From: Prevotella sp.
Lineage (GTDB): Bacteria > Bacteroidota > Bacteroidia > Bacteroidales > Bacteroidaceae
Assembly (NCBI GenBank): GCA_022771625.1
Contig: JALFCW010000005.1
Location: 1 to 34,136 of the forward strand
Length of the DNA stretch: 34,136 bases
Direction: 5' to 3'
Translations under genes and position numbers: made by a program
Shown: positions 1 to 8,220 of the stretch, piece after piece
Layout of the letters: every line of letters begins with the position of its first letter
Numbering within the stretch: position 1 is the first letter of the stretch
Notes under the pieces: generated by a model
The model's database searches: none
Told to the model about the DNA's origin: nothing
The model's input: only the letters and a program-made list of their open reading frames with translations

Positions 1-4
1 AATT

Positions 5-57
5 TGCCTTCCCTCCCTTTACGTTCGGCTACGCCTCACTCCAAGGGAGGGAAGGCA
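5..57. repeat. Palindromic intergenic element, 15-bp perfect arms
   Basis: The arms TGCCTTCCCTCCCTT (5-19) and AAGGGAGGGAAGGCA (43-57) are exact reverse complements around a 23-base loop. There is no T tract directly after the stem, so a simple intrinsic terminator is unlikely. The layout (long C/T-G/A arms, 22-23 base loop) resembles the palindrome inside proA at 9908-9985, although the sequences differ. It is probably a small dispersed Bacteroidales repeat; this is inferred from architecture only. Confidence 0.6.
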
Positions 58-85
58 TACACAAACTTACGTCAACCTATGGTTA

Positions 86-125
86 GGGTGGTATACTTTT
101 TAATTATTAGGGGTGGTATACTTTT
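86..125. repeat. Short direct repeat, two 15-bp copies
   Basis: The sequence GGGTGGTATACTTTT occurs at 86-100 and again at 111-125, a 25-base period. Its role is unknown. It precedes the terminator of an upstream gene that lies outside the window. Confidence 0.6.
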
Positions 126-161
126 AAGTTAGAATATACAATTATTCATCATACAAACAAG

Positions 162-196
162 CGTCACCCGTCATCTGGTGACGGCAATTTTTTTTT
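162..196 (+). terminator. Intrinsic terminator
   Basis: A 7-bp stem CGTCACC (162-168) / GGTGACG (177-183) with an 8-base loop is followed by GCAA and a run of T to about 196. It probably ends a plus-strand transcript that begins left of the window and insulates the arginine operon. Confidence 0.75.
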
Positions 197-222
197 GATG
201 TAAGACTATAACCACAATTTTG

Positions 223-306
223 GGGAAAATGTGATTTTTGAGAGTAAAACAATAGGGAAAATGTAATTATAGAGAGTAAAAATGTGCGGAAAATGTGATT
301 AATTGA
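223..306. repeat. 32-bp tandem repeat upstream of argR (2.6 copies)
   Basis: Similar units beginning GGGAAAATGTGATT, GGGAAAATGTAATT and CGGAAAATGTGATT start at 223, 255 and 287, an exact 32-base period. The first two units continue with a shared GAGAGTAAAA block. Three regularly phased copies, about three helical turns apart, just upstream of a promoter suggest protein binding sites, but no known factor was matched. The rest of 1-396 holds no gene that I can see. Confidence 0.6.
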
Positions 307-356
307 TATTTTTGCAACGGAATTTAACCTTTTGTGAAAAAATATACGAGAAAAGC

Positions 357-387
357 TTGCATATTTGCATAATTATGTATAACTTTG
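357..387 (+). promoter_or_regulatory. argR operon promoter with overlapping ARG-box-like site
   Basis: A TTG at 357-359 lies 20 bases before TAACTTTG (380-387), which fits the Bacteroidetes sigma-70 consensus TAnnTTTG. Between and over these elements, 364-381 reads TTTGCATAATTATGTATA, which matches about 15 of 18 positions of the E. coli ARG box (TNTGAATWWWWATTCANW). The overlap suggests ArgR-dependent autoregulation of the whole operon. The promoter match is seen; the ArgR binding is inferred. Confidence 0.65.
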
Positions 388-396
388 CAGCCGTAA

Positions 397-891
397 ATGA
401 ATAAAGATACAATGAACAAGACCAGAGACGACAGGCTCGACACTCTTAGAATGATTATATCGAGCCGCACGATGAGAAGTCAGGAGGAACTGCTTGGAGC
501 ACTACGCGAGGAGGGATTCCAACTGACCCAGGCAACACTGAGTCGCGACCTCAAGATGCTGAAGGTGGTGAAAGCCTCGGGTGTTGACGGCAACTACGTG
601 TATGTGCTGCCAAATATAACTATGTATAAGCGCGTGAGCACACCCGCCCACGTTAAGGAGATGATGCGTGTGCCCGGATTTCTGTCAATCTCCTTCTCGG
701 GCAATATGGGCGTAATAAAGACGCGCCCGGGATATGCCAGCAGCATAGCATACAACATCGACAACAGTCATATACCATATATATTAGGTACGATAGCAGG
801 CGACGACACCATCTTCATCGTCATCAAGGAAGATACCGAAGAGCGCGATGTTGTGGCAGCACTTAGTAAGGTGGTGCCGAACATGGTGTAG
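397..891 (+). CDS. argR: Arginine repressor ArgR
   Basis: The 164-residue protein has the ArgR family's normal length and two-part build. An N-terminal winged helix (about residues 12-60) contains SQEELLGALREEGF and ATLSRDLKMLKV, the recognition-helix region. A C-terminal arginine-binding and hexamerisation domain ends with ILGTIAGDDTIFIVIK, where the GDD aspartates that contact arginine in family structures are present. It probably senses arginine and represses the downstream genes; an ARG-box-like site overlaps its promoter. An alternative in-frame ATG lies at 412, so the first five residues are uncertain. It opens the arginine/proline cluster. Confidence 0.93.
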   Translation: MNKDTMNKTRDDRLDTLRMIISSRTMRSQEELLGALREEGFQLTQATLSRDLKMLKVVKASGVDGNYVYVLPNITMYKRVSTPAHVKEMMRVPGFLSISFSGNMGVIKTRPGYASSIAYNIDNSHIPYILGTIAGDDTIFIVIKEDTEERDVVAALSKVVPNMV

Positions 892-954
892 ATTGAAGGT
901 TGAAGATTGAAGATTGAAGGTTGAAGATTGAAAATTGGATATTGAATATTGATA
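892..954. repeat. Degenerate heptanucleotide repeat
   Basis: About nine tandem copies of a 7-base unit (RTTGAAG, decaying to ATTGGAT and ATTGATA) fill the gap between argR and the next gene. It has no open reading frame and no clear hairpin. A similar decayed ATTAG/GGAATT spacer sits before argF' at about 10315-10345. Confidence 0.65.
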
Positions 955-987
955 ATTATAAGCAACTTTGATAATTAATTAAAGAAA

Positions 988-1578
988 GTGGAAGAAATAA
1001 AAGTATTGGTAGCCGACCCCTCACACGAGAAGTATGTCGATACCATTTTGCAGACTATCGCTGATGCCGCCAAGGTACGCGGCACCGGTATCGCAAAGCG
1101 CACCCACGAATACCTCGCCACCAAGATGAAAGAGGCGAAGGCTGTGATTGCTCTCTGCGGCGACCGATTCGCCGGATTCAGTTATATCGAGACGTGGGGC
1201 AACAAACAGTATGTCACAACGTCAGGACTCATTGTTCATCCTGACTTCCGAGGACTGGGAGTGGCAAAGAAAATCAAGGACATGACATTTACTCTTGCCC
1301 GCACTCGTTGGCCACACGCCAAGATATTCAGTTTGACAAGTGGTGCAGCAGTGATGACCATGAATACTCAGTTGGGGTATCAACCAGTGACATTCGCCGA
1401 CCTCACCGACGACGAGGCCTTCTGGCGTGGATGTGAAGGATGTATTAATGTTGACGTGCTCCATCGCACCGACCGCAAGTACTGCATCTGCACAGCAATG
1501 CTCTACGACCCCGAGGAACATCTGCCGGCAAAGATACCTCAAGACGTGCTCGACAGGATAAAGAGACTGGAAGGATAA
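988..1578 (+). CDS. GNAT acyltransferase, probable N-acylglutamate synthase (argA function)
   Basis: This 196-residue protein carries the GNAT acyl-CoA-binding motif, seen as GLIVHPDFRGLGVAKKIKD (about residues 80-98), and the alpha/beta GNAT fold pattern. It lies between argR and argG, where Bacteroidetes usually place the enzyme that acylates glutamate in the first arginine step. Because the pathway here uses an ArgF'-type transcarbamylase, the acyl donor may be succinyl-CoA rather than acetyl-CoA; that is inference. A Cys-rich C-terminal part (GCEGCINVDVL, KYCICTAML) is unlike classic ArgA. The start codon is GTG at 988, since no ATG fits the conserved N-terminus. No amino-acid-kinase domain is present. 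Confidence 0.72.
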   Translation: MEEIKVLVADPSHEKYVDTILQTIADAAKVRGTGIAKRTHEYLATKMKEAKAVIALCGDRFAGFSYIETWGNKQYVTTSGLIVHPDFRGLGVAKKIKDMTFTLARTRWPHAKIFSLTSGAAVMTMNTQLGYQPVTFADLTDDEAFWRGCEGCINVDVLHRTDRKYCICTAMLYDPEEHLPAKIPQDVLDRIKRLEG

Positions 1579-1638
1579 AGGATAACATTTACGAACTTAC
1601 GTATTAAAAAAAATACAAGAATAAAAATATAACAAGAT

Positions 1639-2841
1639 ATGGCAAACAAGAAAGTAGTAGTAGCCTTTTCAGGCGGATTGGATACCTCCTATACAGTGAT
1701 GAAACTGAAGGAGGAAGGTTATGATGTGTATGCTGCATGCGCCAACACCGGTGGATTCAGCGCAGAACAGTTGAAGAAAAACGAAGAGAACGCATACAAG
1801 CTCGGAGCTGTGGAGTATGTCACACTCGACGTCACCCACGAGTACTATGAGAAGTCATTGAAATATATGATCTTCGGTAATGTGCTCCGTAATAACTGCT
1901 ATCCTATATCGGTGTCATCCGAGCGTATCTTCCAGGCCATCGCCATTGCTCGATATGCCAAGGAAATAGGTGCCGACGCCATCGCCCACGGTTCAACGGG
2001 TGCCGGAAATGACCAGATTCGTTTCGACATGACATTCCTCGTGATGGCTCCGGGAGTGGAGATTATCACACTCACACGTGACAACAAACTGACCCGCAAG
2101 GAAGAGGTGGACTACCTGAACGACCACGGATTCTTTGCCGACTTCACCAAACTGAAGTATTCATACAACGTGGGTATTTGGGGTACAAGTATCTGTGGTG
2201 GCGAGTTGCTCGACCCGACACAGGGACTGCCCGAGGAAGCCTATCTGAAGCACGTGACAGCCGAGGAAAAGGAAGCTACACTGAAGATTACATTCGACAA
2301 AGGCGAGATAGTAGCCGTGAACGGAGAGAAATTCGACGACAAGGTGGCTGCCATCCAGAAGATTGAAGAGATTGGTGCATCCTACGCCATCGGTCGCGAC
2401 GCCAACGTGGGCGACACCATCATCGGTATCAAGGGTCGCGTGGGATTCGAGGCTGCCGCTCCAAAGCTCATCATCGAGGCTCACCGCCTGTTGGAGAAAT
2501 CCACTCTGAGCAAGTGGCAGCAATATTGGAAAGACCAAGTGGCCAACTGGTATGGAATGTTCCTCCACGAGAGTCAGTATCTGGAGCCAGTGATGCCCGA
2601 TATCGAGGCAATGCTCACATCATCACAGCGCAATGTCACCGGTACTGCCATCCTGAAGCTCCGTCCCTACGGATTTGAGACTGTAGGTATCGACTCTGAC
2701 AACGACCTGACAAAGTCGAAACTCGGTGAATACGGAGAGACACAGACCGGTTGGACATCCGACGAGGCAAAGGGCTTCATCAAGGTGTCGAGCACACCTC
2801 TGAGAGTATATTACGGAATACATAAGAACGAAAAAAGATAA
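1639..2841 (+). CDS. argG: Argininosuccinate synthase
   Basis: The enzyme joins citrulline and aspartate with ATP to make argininosuccinate in the cytosol. The PP-loop ATP-binding motif AFSGGLDTSY is at residues 9-18, and the family block HGSTGAGNDQIRFD follows further on. At 400 residues it has normal length. The start follows an A-rich leader 60 bases after the GNAT gene. In Bacteroidetes with ArgF', the acylcitrulline product must be deacylated before this step; the deacylase is not in the window. The PspC gene starts 6 bases after its stop. Confidence 0.95.
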   Translation: MANKKVVVAFSGGLDTSYTVMKLKEEGYDVYAACANTGGFSAEQLKKNEENAYKLGAVEYVTLDVTHEYYEKSLKYMIFGNVLRNNCYPISVSSERIFQAIAIARYAKEIGADAIAHGSTGAGNDQIRFDMTFLVMAPGVEIITLTRDNKLTRKEEVDYLNDHGFFADFTKLKYSYNVGIWGTSICGGELLDPTQGLPEEAYLKHVTAEEKEATLKITFDKGEIVAVNGEKFDDKVAAIQKIEEIGASYAIGRDANVGDTIIGIKGRVGFEAAAPKLIIEAHRLLEKSTLSKWQQYWKDQVANWYGMFLHESQYLEPVMPDIEAMLTSSQRNVTGTAILKLRPYGFETVGIDSDNDLTKSKLGEYGETQTGWTSDEAKGFIKVSSTPLRVYYGIHKNEKR

Positions 2842-2847
2842 ACAATT

Positions 2848-3045
2848 ATGAACGAGAAGAAACTGACGCTTTCCGACCAGAGAATACTGGGAGGCGTATG
2901 TGGTGGATTTGCCGAATATATCGGTCTCGACCCCACGATAGTTAGAGTGATTTATGCAGTGCTCACACTCTGCACCGCTTTCTGCGGCATTATCCTCTAC
3001 CCTATTCTCTATTGGATTATCCCAAGTAAATACAAGGTGCAATGA
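2848..3045 (+). CDS. Small PspC-domain membrane protein
   Basis: This 65-residue protein is one PspC domain. The N-terminal segment ILGGVCGGFAEYIGLDPTIV is the family hallmark, and one hydrophobic helix follows (about residues 34-58, ending ILYPILYWIIP). PspC proteins act in envelope stress responses in enterobacteria; the stand-alone short forms common in Bacteroidetes have no settled role. It is embedded in the arginine operon, and its stop overlaps the argC start by four bases (ATGA), so it should be co-translated with argC. I see no functional link with arginine synthesis. Confidence 0.88.
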   Translation: MNEKKLTLSDQRILGGVCGGFAEYIGLDPTIVRVIYAVLTLCTAFCGIILYPILYWIIPSKYKVQ

Positions 3046-4010
3046 TTAGAGTAGGTATTCTTGGTGCCGCCGGATACACCGGTGGCGAACTCATTCGTCT
3101 TCTCGTCAATCATCCTGAGGCTGAGATTGTCTTCGCCAACAGCGAGAGCAATGCCGGTAATCCGGTGGCTGAGGTGCACGAGGGACTATATGGCGACTGC
3201 GACTTGACGTTTACCTCCGAAATGCCATTCGACCAAGTGGATGTAGTGTTCTTCTGCTTCGGCCACGGTAAGAGTGAGGCATTCCTCAAGGAGCACTCCA
3301 TACCCGAAAATGTAAAAATAATCGACCTTGCACAGGACTTCCGACTTGAGGCTCCTGGCAACGACTACGTATATGGTCTCCCCGAAATCAACAAAGAAAG
3401 AATAGCCAAGGCGCAACACGTGGCCAATCCCGGTTGCTTCGCCACTTGCATACAGTTGGGACTACTTCCCGCCGCAAACATGGGACTCATAACGGAAGAC
3501 GTTGCCGTAAATGCCATCACAGGAAGTACCGGTGCTGGTCAGAAACCCACTGCCACCACTCATTTCTCATGGCGTATGGGCAATATGAGCATCTACAAGG
3601 CATTCAAGCATCAGCATGTGCCGGAGATTAAGCAGAGTTTGCGTCAGGTGCAAGGACATCTTGATGCCGACATCGATTTTATCCCGTATAGAGGAGACTT
3701 CGCCCGTGGCATCTTCGCCACCGAGGTCATCAAGACCGACCGACCTATAGAGGAAATCGTGGAGGGATACAAGGCATTCTACAAGGATGCACGCTTCACT
3801 CATTATGTGGATAAGGCTATCGACATGAAGCAGGTGGTGAATACCAACAAGGCGCTCGTGCATTGCGACAAGTACGGCGACAAACTGCTAGTCACCTCTA
3901 CCATCGACAACCTCTTGAAGGGAGCTGTGGGACAGGCTGTTCAGAATATGAATATCATGTTCGGAATAGATGAGGCCACGGGATTGAATTTGAAGGCTAA
4001 TGCCTTCTAA
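3042..4010 (+). CDS. argC: N-acyl-gamma-glutamyl-phosphate reductase
   Basis: ArgC reduces N-acylglutamyl phosphate to the semialdehyde with NADPH. The Rossmann nucleotide-binding start is GAAGYTGGELIRLL (residues 8-21), and the catalytic cysteine is C132 in NPGCFATC. The later conserved block KHQHVPEI is also present. The 322-residue length is normal. The start overlaps the PspC stop (ATGA). In this lineage the acyl group could be acetyl or succinyl. Confidence 0.95.
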   Translation: MIRVGILGAAGYTGGELIRLLVNHPEAEIVFANSESNAGNPVAEVHEGLYGDCDLTFTSEMPFDQVDVVFFCFGHGKSEAFLKEHSIPENVKIIDLAQDFRLEAPGNDYVYGLPEINKERIAKAQHVANPGCFATCIQLGLLPAANMGLITEDVAVNAITGSTGAGQKPTATTHFSWRMGNMSIYKAFKHQHVPEIKQSLRQVQGHLDADIDFIPYRGDFARGIFATEVIKTDRPIEEIVEGYKAFYKDARFTHYVDKAIDMKQVVNTNKALVHCDKYGDKLLVTSTIDNLLKGAVGQAVQNMNIMFGIDEATGLNLKANAF

Positions 4011-4038
4011 AATATTAAGAATTAATAGTTAAGAAAGA

Positions 4039-5181
4039 ATGAATTTATTCGATGTATATCCCTTATTCAATATAAATATCGTAAAGGGTAAGGGCTGTAA
4101 GGTATGGGACGACAATGGTCAGGAATATCTTGACATCTACGGCGGACATGCCGTGATAAGCATTGGTCACTGCCATCCCCATTATGTAGAGATGATGACC
4201 GACCAATTGAACAAATTGGGATTCTACTCCAACTCGGTTATCAACAAACTGCAACAGCAGTTGGCAGAGCGTCTCGGTAAGATTAGCGGTTATGACGACT
4301 ATCAGCTATTCCTCATCAACAGTGGAGCCGAGGCAAATGAGAATGCACTGAAGTTGGCATCCTTCAAGACAGGCCGCACCCGTGTGCTCTCAGCCGAAAA
4401 GGCATTCCATGGCCGCACATCATTGGCAGTGGAGGTGACCAACAATCCGAAGATTATCGCCCCTATCAATGCCAATGGCCACACCACCTATCTCCCTATC
4501 AACGACATAGAGGCATGGGAGAAGGAATTGGCAAAGGGCGATGTTTGTGCTTGTATCATCGAATGTATTCAGGGTGTTGGCGGCATCCGACTTGCCACTC
4601 CCGAGTTTGCACAGGCTTTGCAGGCACTATGCAAGAAATACGGAGCCATACTGATATGCGACGAGATACAGTGCGGATATGGCCGTAGCGGAAAGTTCTT
4701 TGCCCATCAGTGGCTCGACATCCGTCCCGACATCATCACATGCGCCAAGGGTATAGGCAACGGATTCCCGATGGGAGCCGTACTCATCTCTCCCGACTTC
4801 AAACCCGAATACGGACAGTTGGGCACCACCTTCGGTGGCAATCATCTGGCTTGTACTGCTGCCTTGGCTGTTATCGACGTTATGGAGCAGGAGAATCTCG
4901 TGGAGAACGCTCGTGAGGTGGGTGATTATCTTCTCGACAAGCTTCAGGAACTGCAGAAGACGGAAAAGCATATCGTTGATGTTCGCGGACGAGGACTCAT
5001 GATTGGTATCGAGCTCGACATCCCTCATAAGGACGTGCGCTCACATCTGCTCTTCGACGACCATATCTTCACAGGATGTGCATCCACAAACATCCTCCGA
5101 CTGCTGCCGCCACTATGCTTCAGCAAGGAGATGGCAGACACATTCATTGAAAGACTCAAACACATTTTACGAACAATTTAA
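4039..5181 (+). CDS. argD: Acylornithine aminotransferase
   Basis: This PLP-dependent class III aminotransferase of 380 residues converts N-acylglutamate semialdehyde to N-acylornithine. It shows the phosphate-binding segment NSGAEANENALK, the DEIQCGYGRSG motif carrying the PLP-ring aspartate, and the Schiff-base lysine K237 in CAKGIGNGFP. The start is 28 bases after argC, and proC follows after 5 bases. Related ornithine or succinylornithine aminotransferases share the fold, but the operon position supports argD. Confidence 0.93.
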   Translation: MNLFDVYPLFNINIVKGKGCKVWDDNGQEYLDIYGGHAVISIGHCHPHYVEMMTDQLNKLGFYSNSVINKLQQQLAERLGKISGYDDYQLFLINSGAEANENALKLASFKTGRTRVLSAEKAFHGRTSLAVEVTNNPKIIAPINANGHTTYLPINDIEAWEKELAKGDVCACIIECIQGVGGIRLATPEFAQALQALCKKYGAILICDEIQCGYGRSGKFFAHQWLDIRPDIITCAKGIGNGFPMGAVLISPDFKPEYGQLGTTFGGNHLACTAALAVIDVMEQENLVENAREVGDYLLDKLQELQKTEKHIVDVRGRGLMIGIELDIPHKDVRSHLLFDDHIFTGCASTNILRLLPPLCFSKEMADTFIERLKHILRTI

Positions 5182-5186
5182 AGAAC

Positions 5187-5981
5187 ATGAAAGTTTCAGT
5201 TATCGGTGCAGGAGCCATGGGCGGTGCCATTGCCCAGGGACTTCTTAAGGGAGAGTTTGCAAAGAACTCCGACATCACAATCGCCGACCCCTCACAAAAG
5301 GTGATCGACCAGTTTGCAGAAACAGGTGCCAGTATCACTACTGACAACAACATAGCCGCCGAATCGTCGGACATCGTCAATGTGGTGGTAAAGCCATGGC
5401 TTGTGCAACCCGTACTCGAAGGTATCAAGTCGTCGCTCAACTATAAGAAGCAAATCCTCGTGGTAGTTGCCGCCGGAGTGACATCCGAACAGATAAAGGA
5501 ATGGTTGAAGAAGGACGGAGAGGATATGATACCCTTCTTCCTTGTCATCCCCAATATCGCCATTGCATTGCTCAATTCGATGACATTCATCGTTCCCGCC
5601 AATGCCTCGGCCGAGAACACCCAACTCATCAAGGAGTTGTACGGCAGTATGGGTGAGGTGATCATCACCGACGAGAAGCATCTCGCAGCCGGCACCACCC
5701 TTGCCTCCTGCGGTATAGCCTACGCAATGCGCTATGTGCGTGCTGCATCCGAGGGCGGAGTGGAAATCGGTTTCAAGGCCGACGATGCCAAGGCCATCGT
5801 ATTGCAGACGGTAAAGGGTGCAGTGGAACTGTTGCAAGCCACCGGCAAACATCCTGAGGCAATGATCGACCAAGTCACTACCCCCGGTGGTGTCACCATC
5901 CGCGGACTCAACGAGATGGAGCATGCCGGATTCACAAGTGCCGTCATCAGGGGCTTGAAGGCTGGATTATCATCCAAATAA
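5187..5981 (+). CDS. proC: Pyrroline-5-carboxylate reductase
   Basis: ProC performs the last step of proline synthesis, reducing pyrroline-5-carboxylate with NAD(P)H. The Rossmann motif GAGAMGGAIAQGLLKG is at residues 7-22, and the C-terminal family signature TTPGGVTIRGLNEME is near residue 230. The 264-residue length is normal. Only 5 bases separate it from argD, so arginine and proline steps are in one transcript. Confidence 0.94.
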   Translation: MKVSVIGAGAMGGAIAQGLLKGEFAKNSDITIADPSQKVIDQFAETGASITTDNNIAAESSDIVNVVVKPWLVQPVLEGIKSSLNYKKQILVVVAAGVTSEQIKEWLKKDGEDMIPFFLVIPNIAIALLNSMTFIVPANASAENTQLIKELYGSMGEVIITDEKHLAAGTTLASCGIAYAMRYVRAASEGGVEIGFKADDAKAIVLQTVKGAVELLQATGKHPEAMIDQVTTPGGVTIRGLNEMEHAGFTSAVIRGLKAGLSSK

Positions 5982-5993
5982 CTATATATTATT

Positions 5994-6548
5994 ATGCATG
6001 ATGCAATAAAACAAATCGGAGAAAGACTCCGTGGACTGCGTGACGTACTCGACATTCCCGCCGAGGACGTTGCGCAATTGTGCGATTTAGACATCGACAC
6101 ATACATGAGAATGGAAGCGGGAGATGGTGAGCTGTCTATCAGCAACTTACAGAAGATTTCCAAGAAATACGGCATTGCCCTCGATGTACTTCTCTTCGGC
6201 GAGGAGCCTCACATGAGTCATTATTTCCTCACCCGCAATGGCCAGGGTATGAGTGTGGAGCGTCGCAAGGAGTATAAGTATCAGAGTCTTGCCAGCGGAT
6301 TCCGCGGTCGTACTGCCGACCCCTTTATGGTGACTGTCGAGCCTAAGCCAGATGATCATCCTCTGCATGCCAACTCCCACCAGGGACAGGAGTTCAACTT
6401 CGTCACCGAGGGTCGTCTCGAACTGACCATCGGCAAGAAGACCCTCGTACTTAATCCTGGAGACAGCATCTACTTCGATGCCACACAGCCCCACTGTATG
6501 CGTGCCCTCGACAATGCTCCCGTGAAATTCCTTGCTATCATCTTCTAA
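5994..6548 (+). CDS. XRE-family regulator with C-terminal cupin domain
   Basis: This 184-residue protein has an N-terminal helix-turn-helix (about residues 8-58, IGERLRGLRDVLDIPAEDVA onward) joined to a cupin barrel. Cupin motif 1 is seen in HANSHQGQEFNFVTEGRLEL and motif 2 in PGDSIYFDATQPHCMRAL, with the His/Glu metal-ligand pattern present. Such proteins bind DNA in response to a small ligand. It lies 12 bases after proC and 13 bases before the acyl-CoA synthetase start; this regulator-ligase pairing suggests that it controls or senses the ligase's substrate or product. The ligand is unknown. Confidence 0.87.
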   Translation: MHDAIKQIGERLRGLRDVLDIPAEDVAQLCDLDIDTYMRMEAGDGELSISNLQKISKKYGIALDVLLFGEEPHMSHYFLTRNGQGMSVERRKEYKYQSLASGFRGRTADPFMVTVEPKPDDHPLHANSHQGQEFNFVTEGRLELTIGKKTLVLNPGDSIYFDATQPHCMRALDNAPVKFLAIIF

Positions 6549-6561
6549 CACCGAACAAACC

Positions 6562-8220
6562 ATGATTGAAAAATTCCTAAAACAGACCACATTCATATCT
6601 CAGGAAGACTACGAGAAGAATCTCGAGTTCATCATTCCTGAGCATTTCAACTTCGCCTATGACGTGATGGACGAGTGGGCAAAGGAAAAGCCAGAGAAGC
6701 TCGCATTGCTATGGACAAACGACGAGGGTGAGTGCATCCGCTTCTCATTCAAGGATCTCAAGGAGCAGAGCGATCGTGCCGCAGCTTATTTCCATCAGTT
6801 GGGCATCGGCAAAGGAGACATGGTGATGCTGATACTAAAGCGTCGCTATGAGTTTTGGATTTCAATGCTCGCCTTGCACAAGATAGGGGCAGTGGCAATA
6901 CCAGCCACCCACATGCTCACCACCCACGACATCGTATATCGCAACAACCGAGCCAGTGTGAAGGCTATCATTTGTGCCGGTGAGGAATATATTATGCAAC
7001 AAGTGGAAGGATCGAAAGCCGAGAGTCCCACTCTCAAGACTCTTGTCAGCATAGGGCCCAAGCAGGCAGAAGGTTTCCACGACTGGCACAAGGAGTGGAA
7101 CGACGCCCCAGCCTTCGTGCGTCCGACAGAGAAGAACGACAACGATGATACAATGCTGATGTACTTCACCAGCGGAACAAGCGGAGAACCCAAGATGGTG
7201 GCACATGATTTCCTCTATGCTTTGGGCCACCTCACCACAGGTGTATATTGGCACAACCTCGGTGAGGACAGCATTCACCTTACAGTTGCCGACACCGGAT
7301 GGGGAAAGGCTGTATGGGGAAAGATGTACGGACAATGGTTTGCCGGAGCTGCCGTATTCGTATTCGACCACGAGAAATTCACAGCCGACAAGATACTTCG
7401 CCAGATAGAGAAATACCGCATCACGTCGTTCTGTGCGCCTCCTACTGTATATAGATTCCTCATCCATGAGGACTTCTCACATTATGACCTGTCATCACTA
7501 CGCTACTGTTGTACAGCCGGTGAGGCTCTCAATCCAGCCGTATTCGACAAGTTTAAGGAGCTCACAGGCATATCCCTTATGGAGGGCTTCGGACAGACGG
7601 AAACGACAATGACTCTCGGCACAATGCCCTGGACCAAACCGAAACCAGGATCTATGGGTCTGCCCAATCCTCAATATGACATCGACCTCATCAAGCCCGA
7701 CGGCACTCCTTGCGAAGACGGTGAAAAGGGTGAGATTGTCGTCAGGACTAATGCAGGTAAACCAGTAGGTCTGTTCAAGTATTATTATCGTGACGATGAA
7801 TTGACACATAATGTTTGGCACGATGGACTATATCACACAGGAGATGTGGCATGGCGTGACGAAGACGGCTATTATTGGTTTGAGGGACGTATCGACGATG
7901 TCATCAAGTCGAGCGGTTATCGTATCGGTCCGTTTGAGGTGGAGAGTGCACTTATGACTCATCCCGCAGTAGTAGAGTGTGCCATCACCGGTGTGCCCGA
8001 CGAAATCCGCGGTATGGTGGTCAAGGCCACAGTCGTACTCCACAAGGACTGGAAGTCAAAGGCAGGAGACGAATTGATAAAAGAACTCCAAAATCACGTA
8101 AAGCACGTGACAGCACCATATAAATATCCACGAATCATCGAGTTCGTTGACGAGTTGCCCAAAACCATCAGCGGCAAGATACGACGAGTGGAGATCAGAG
8201 AGAAGGATAACAAAAAATGA
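6562..8220 (+). CDS. AMP-dependent acyl-CoA synthetase (acetyl/medium-chain type)
   Basis: This ANL-superfamily adenylate-forming enzyme activates a carboxylate with ATP and transfers it to CoA. The P-loop YFTSGTSGEPK is at residues 201-211, the adenylation motif GFGQTETTM lies in the middle, YHTGDVAWRDEDGYYWFEGR marks the hinge, and the catalytic lysine is K539 in SGKIRR. The 552-residue length is normal for the ACSM/propionate type. I chose the ATG at 6562 over an upstream TTG that would overlap the cupin gene. The substrate cannot be read from sequence. Its stop overlaps the proB start by four bases. Confidence 0.88.
   Translation: MIEKFLKQTTFISQEDYEKNLEFIIPEHFNFAYDVMDEWAKEKPEKLALLWTNDEGECIRFSFKDLKEQSDRAAAYFHQLGIGKGDMVMLILKRRYEFWISMLALHKIGAVAIPATHMLTTHDIVYRNNRASVKAIICAGEEYIMQQVEGSKAESPTLKTLVSIGPKQAEGFHDWHKEWNDAPAFVRPTEKNDNDDTMLMYFTSGTSGEPKMVAHDFLYALGHLTTGVYWHNLGEDSIHLTVADTGWGKAVWGKMYGQWFAGAAVFVFDHEKFTADKILRQIEKYRITSFCAPPTVYRFLIHEDFSHYDLSSLRYCCTAGEALNPAVFDKFKELTGISLMEGFGQTETTMTLGTMPWTKPKPGSMGLPNPQYDIDLIKPDGTPCEDGEKGEIVVRTNAGKPVGLFKYYYRDDELTHNVWHDGLYHTGDVAWRDEDGYYWFEGRIDDVIKSSGYRIGPFEVESALMTHPAVVECAITGVPDEIRGMVVKATVVLHKDWKSKAGDELIKELQNHVKHVTAPYKYPRIIEFVDELPKTISGKIRRVEIREKDNKK

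Noticed and set aside
223..318. Regular 32-bp repeats as a CRISPR array
   Set aside because: The units are contiguous with no unique spacers, only 2.6 copies exist, and no cas genes are near.
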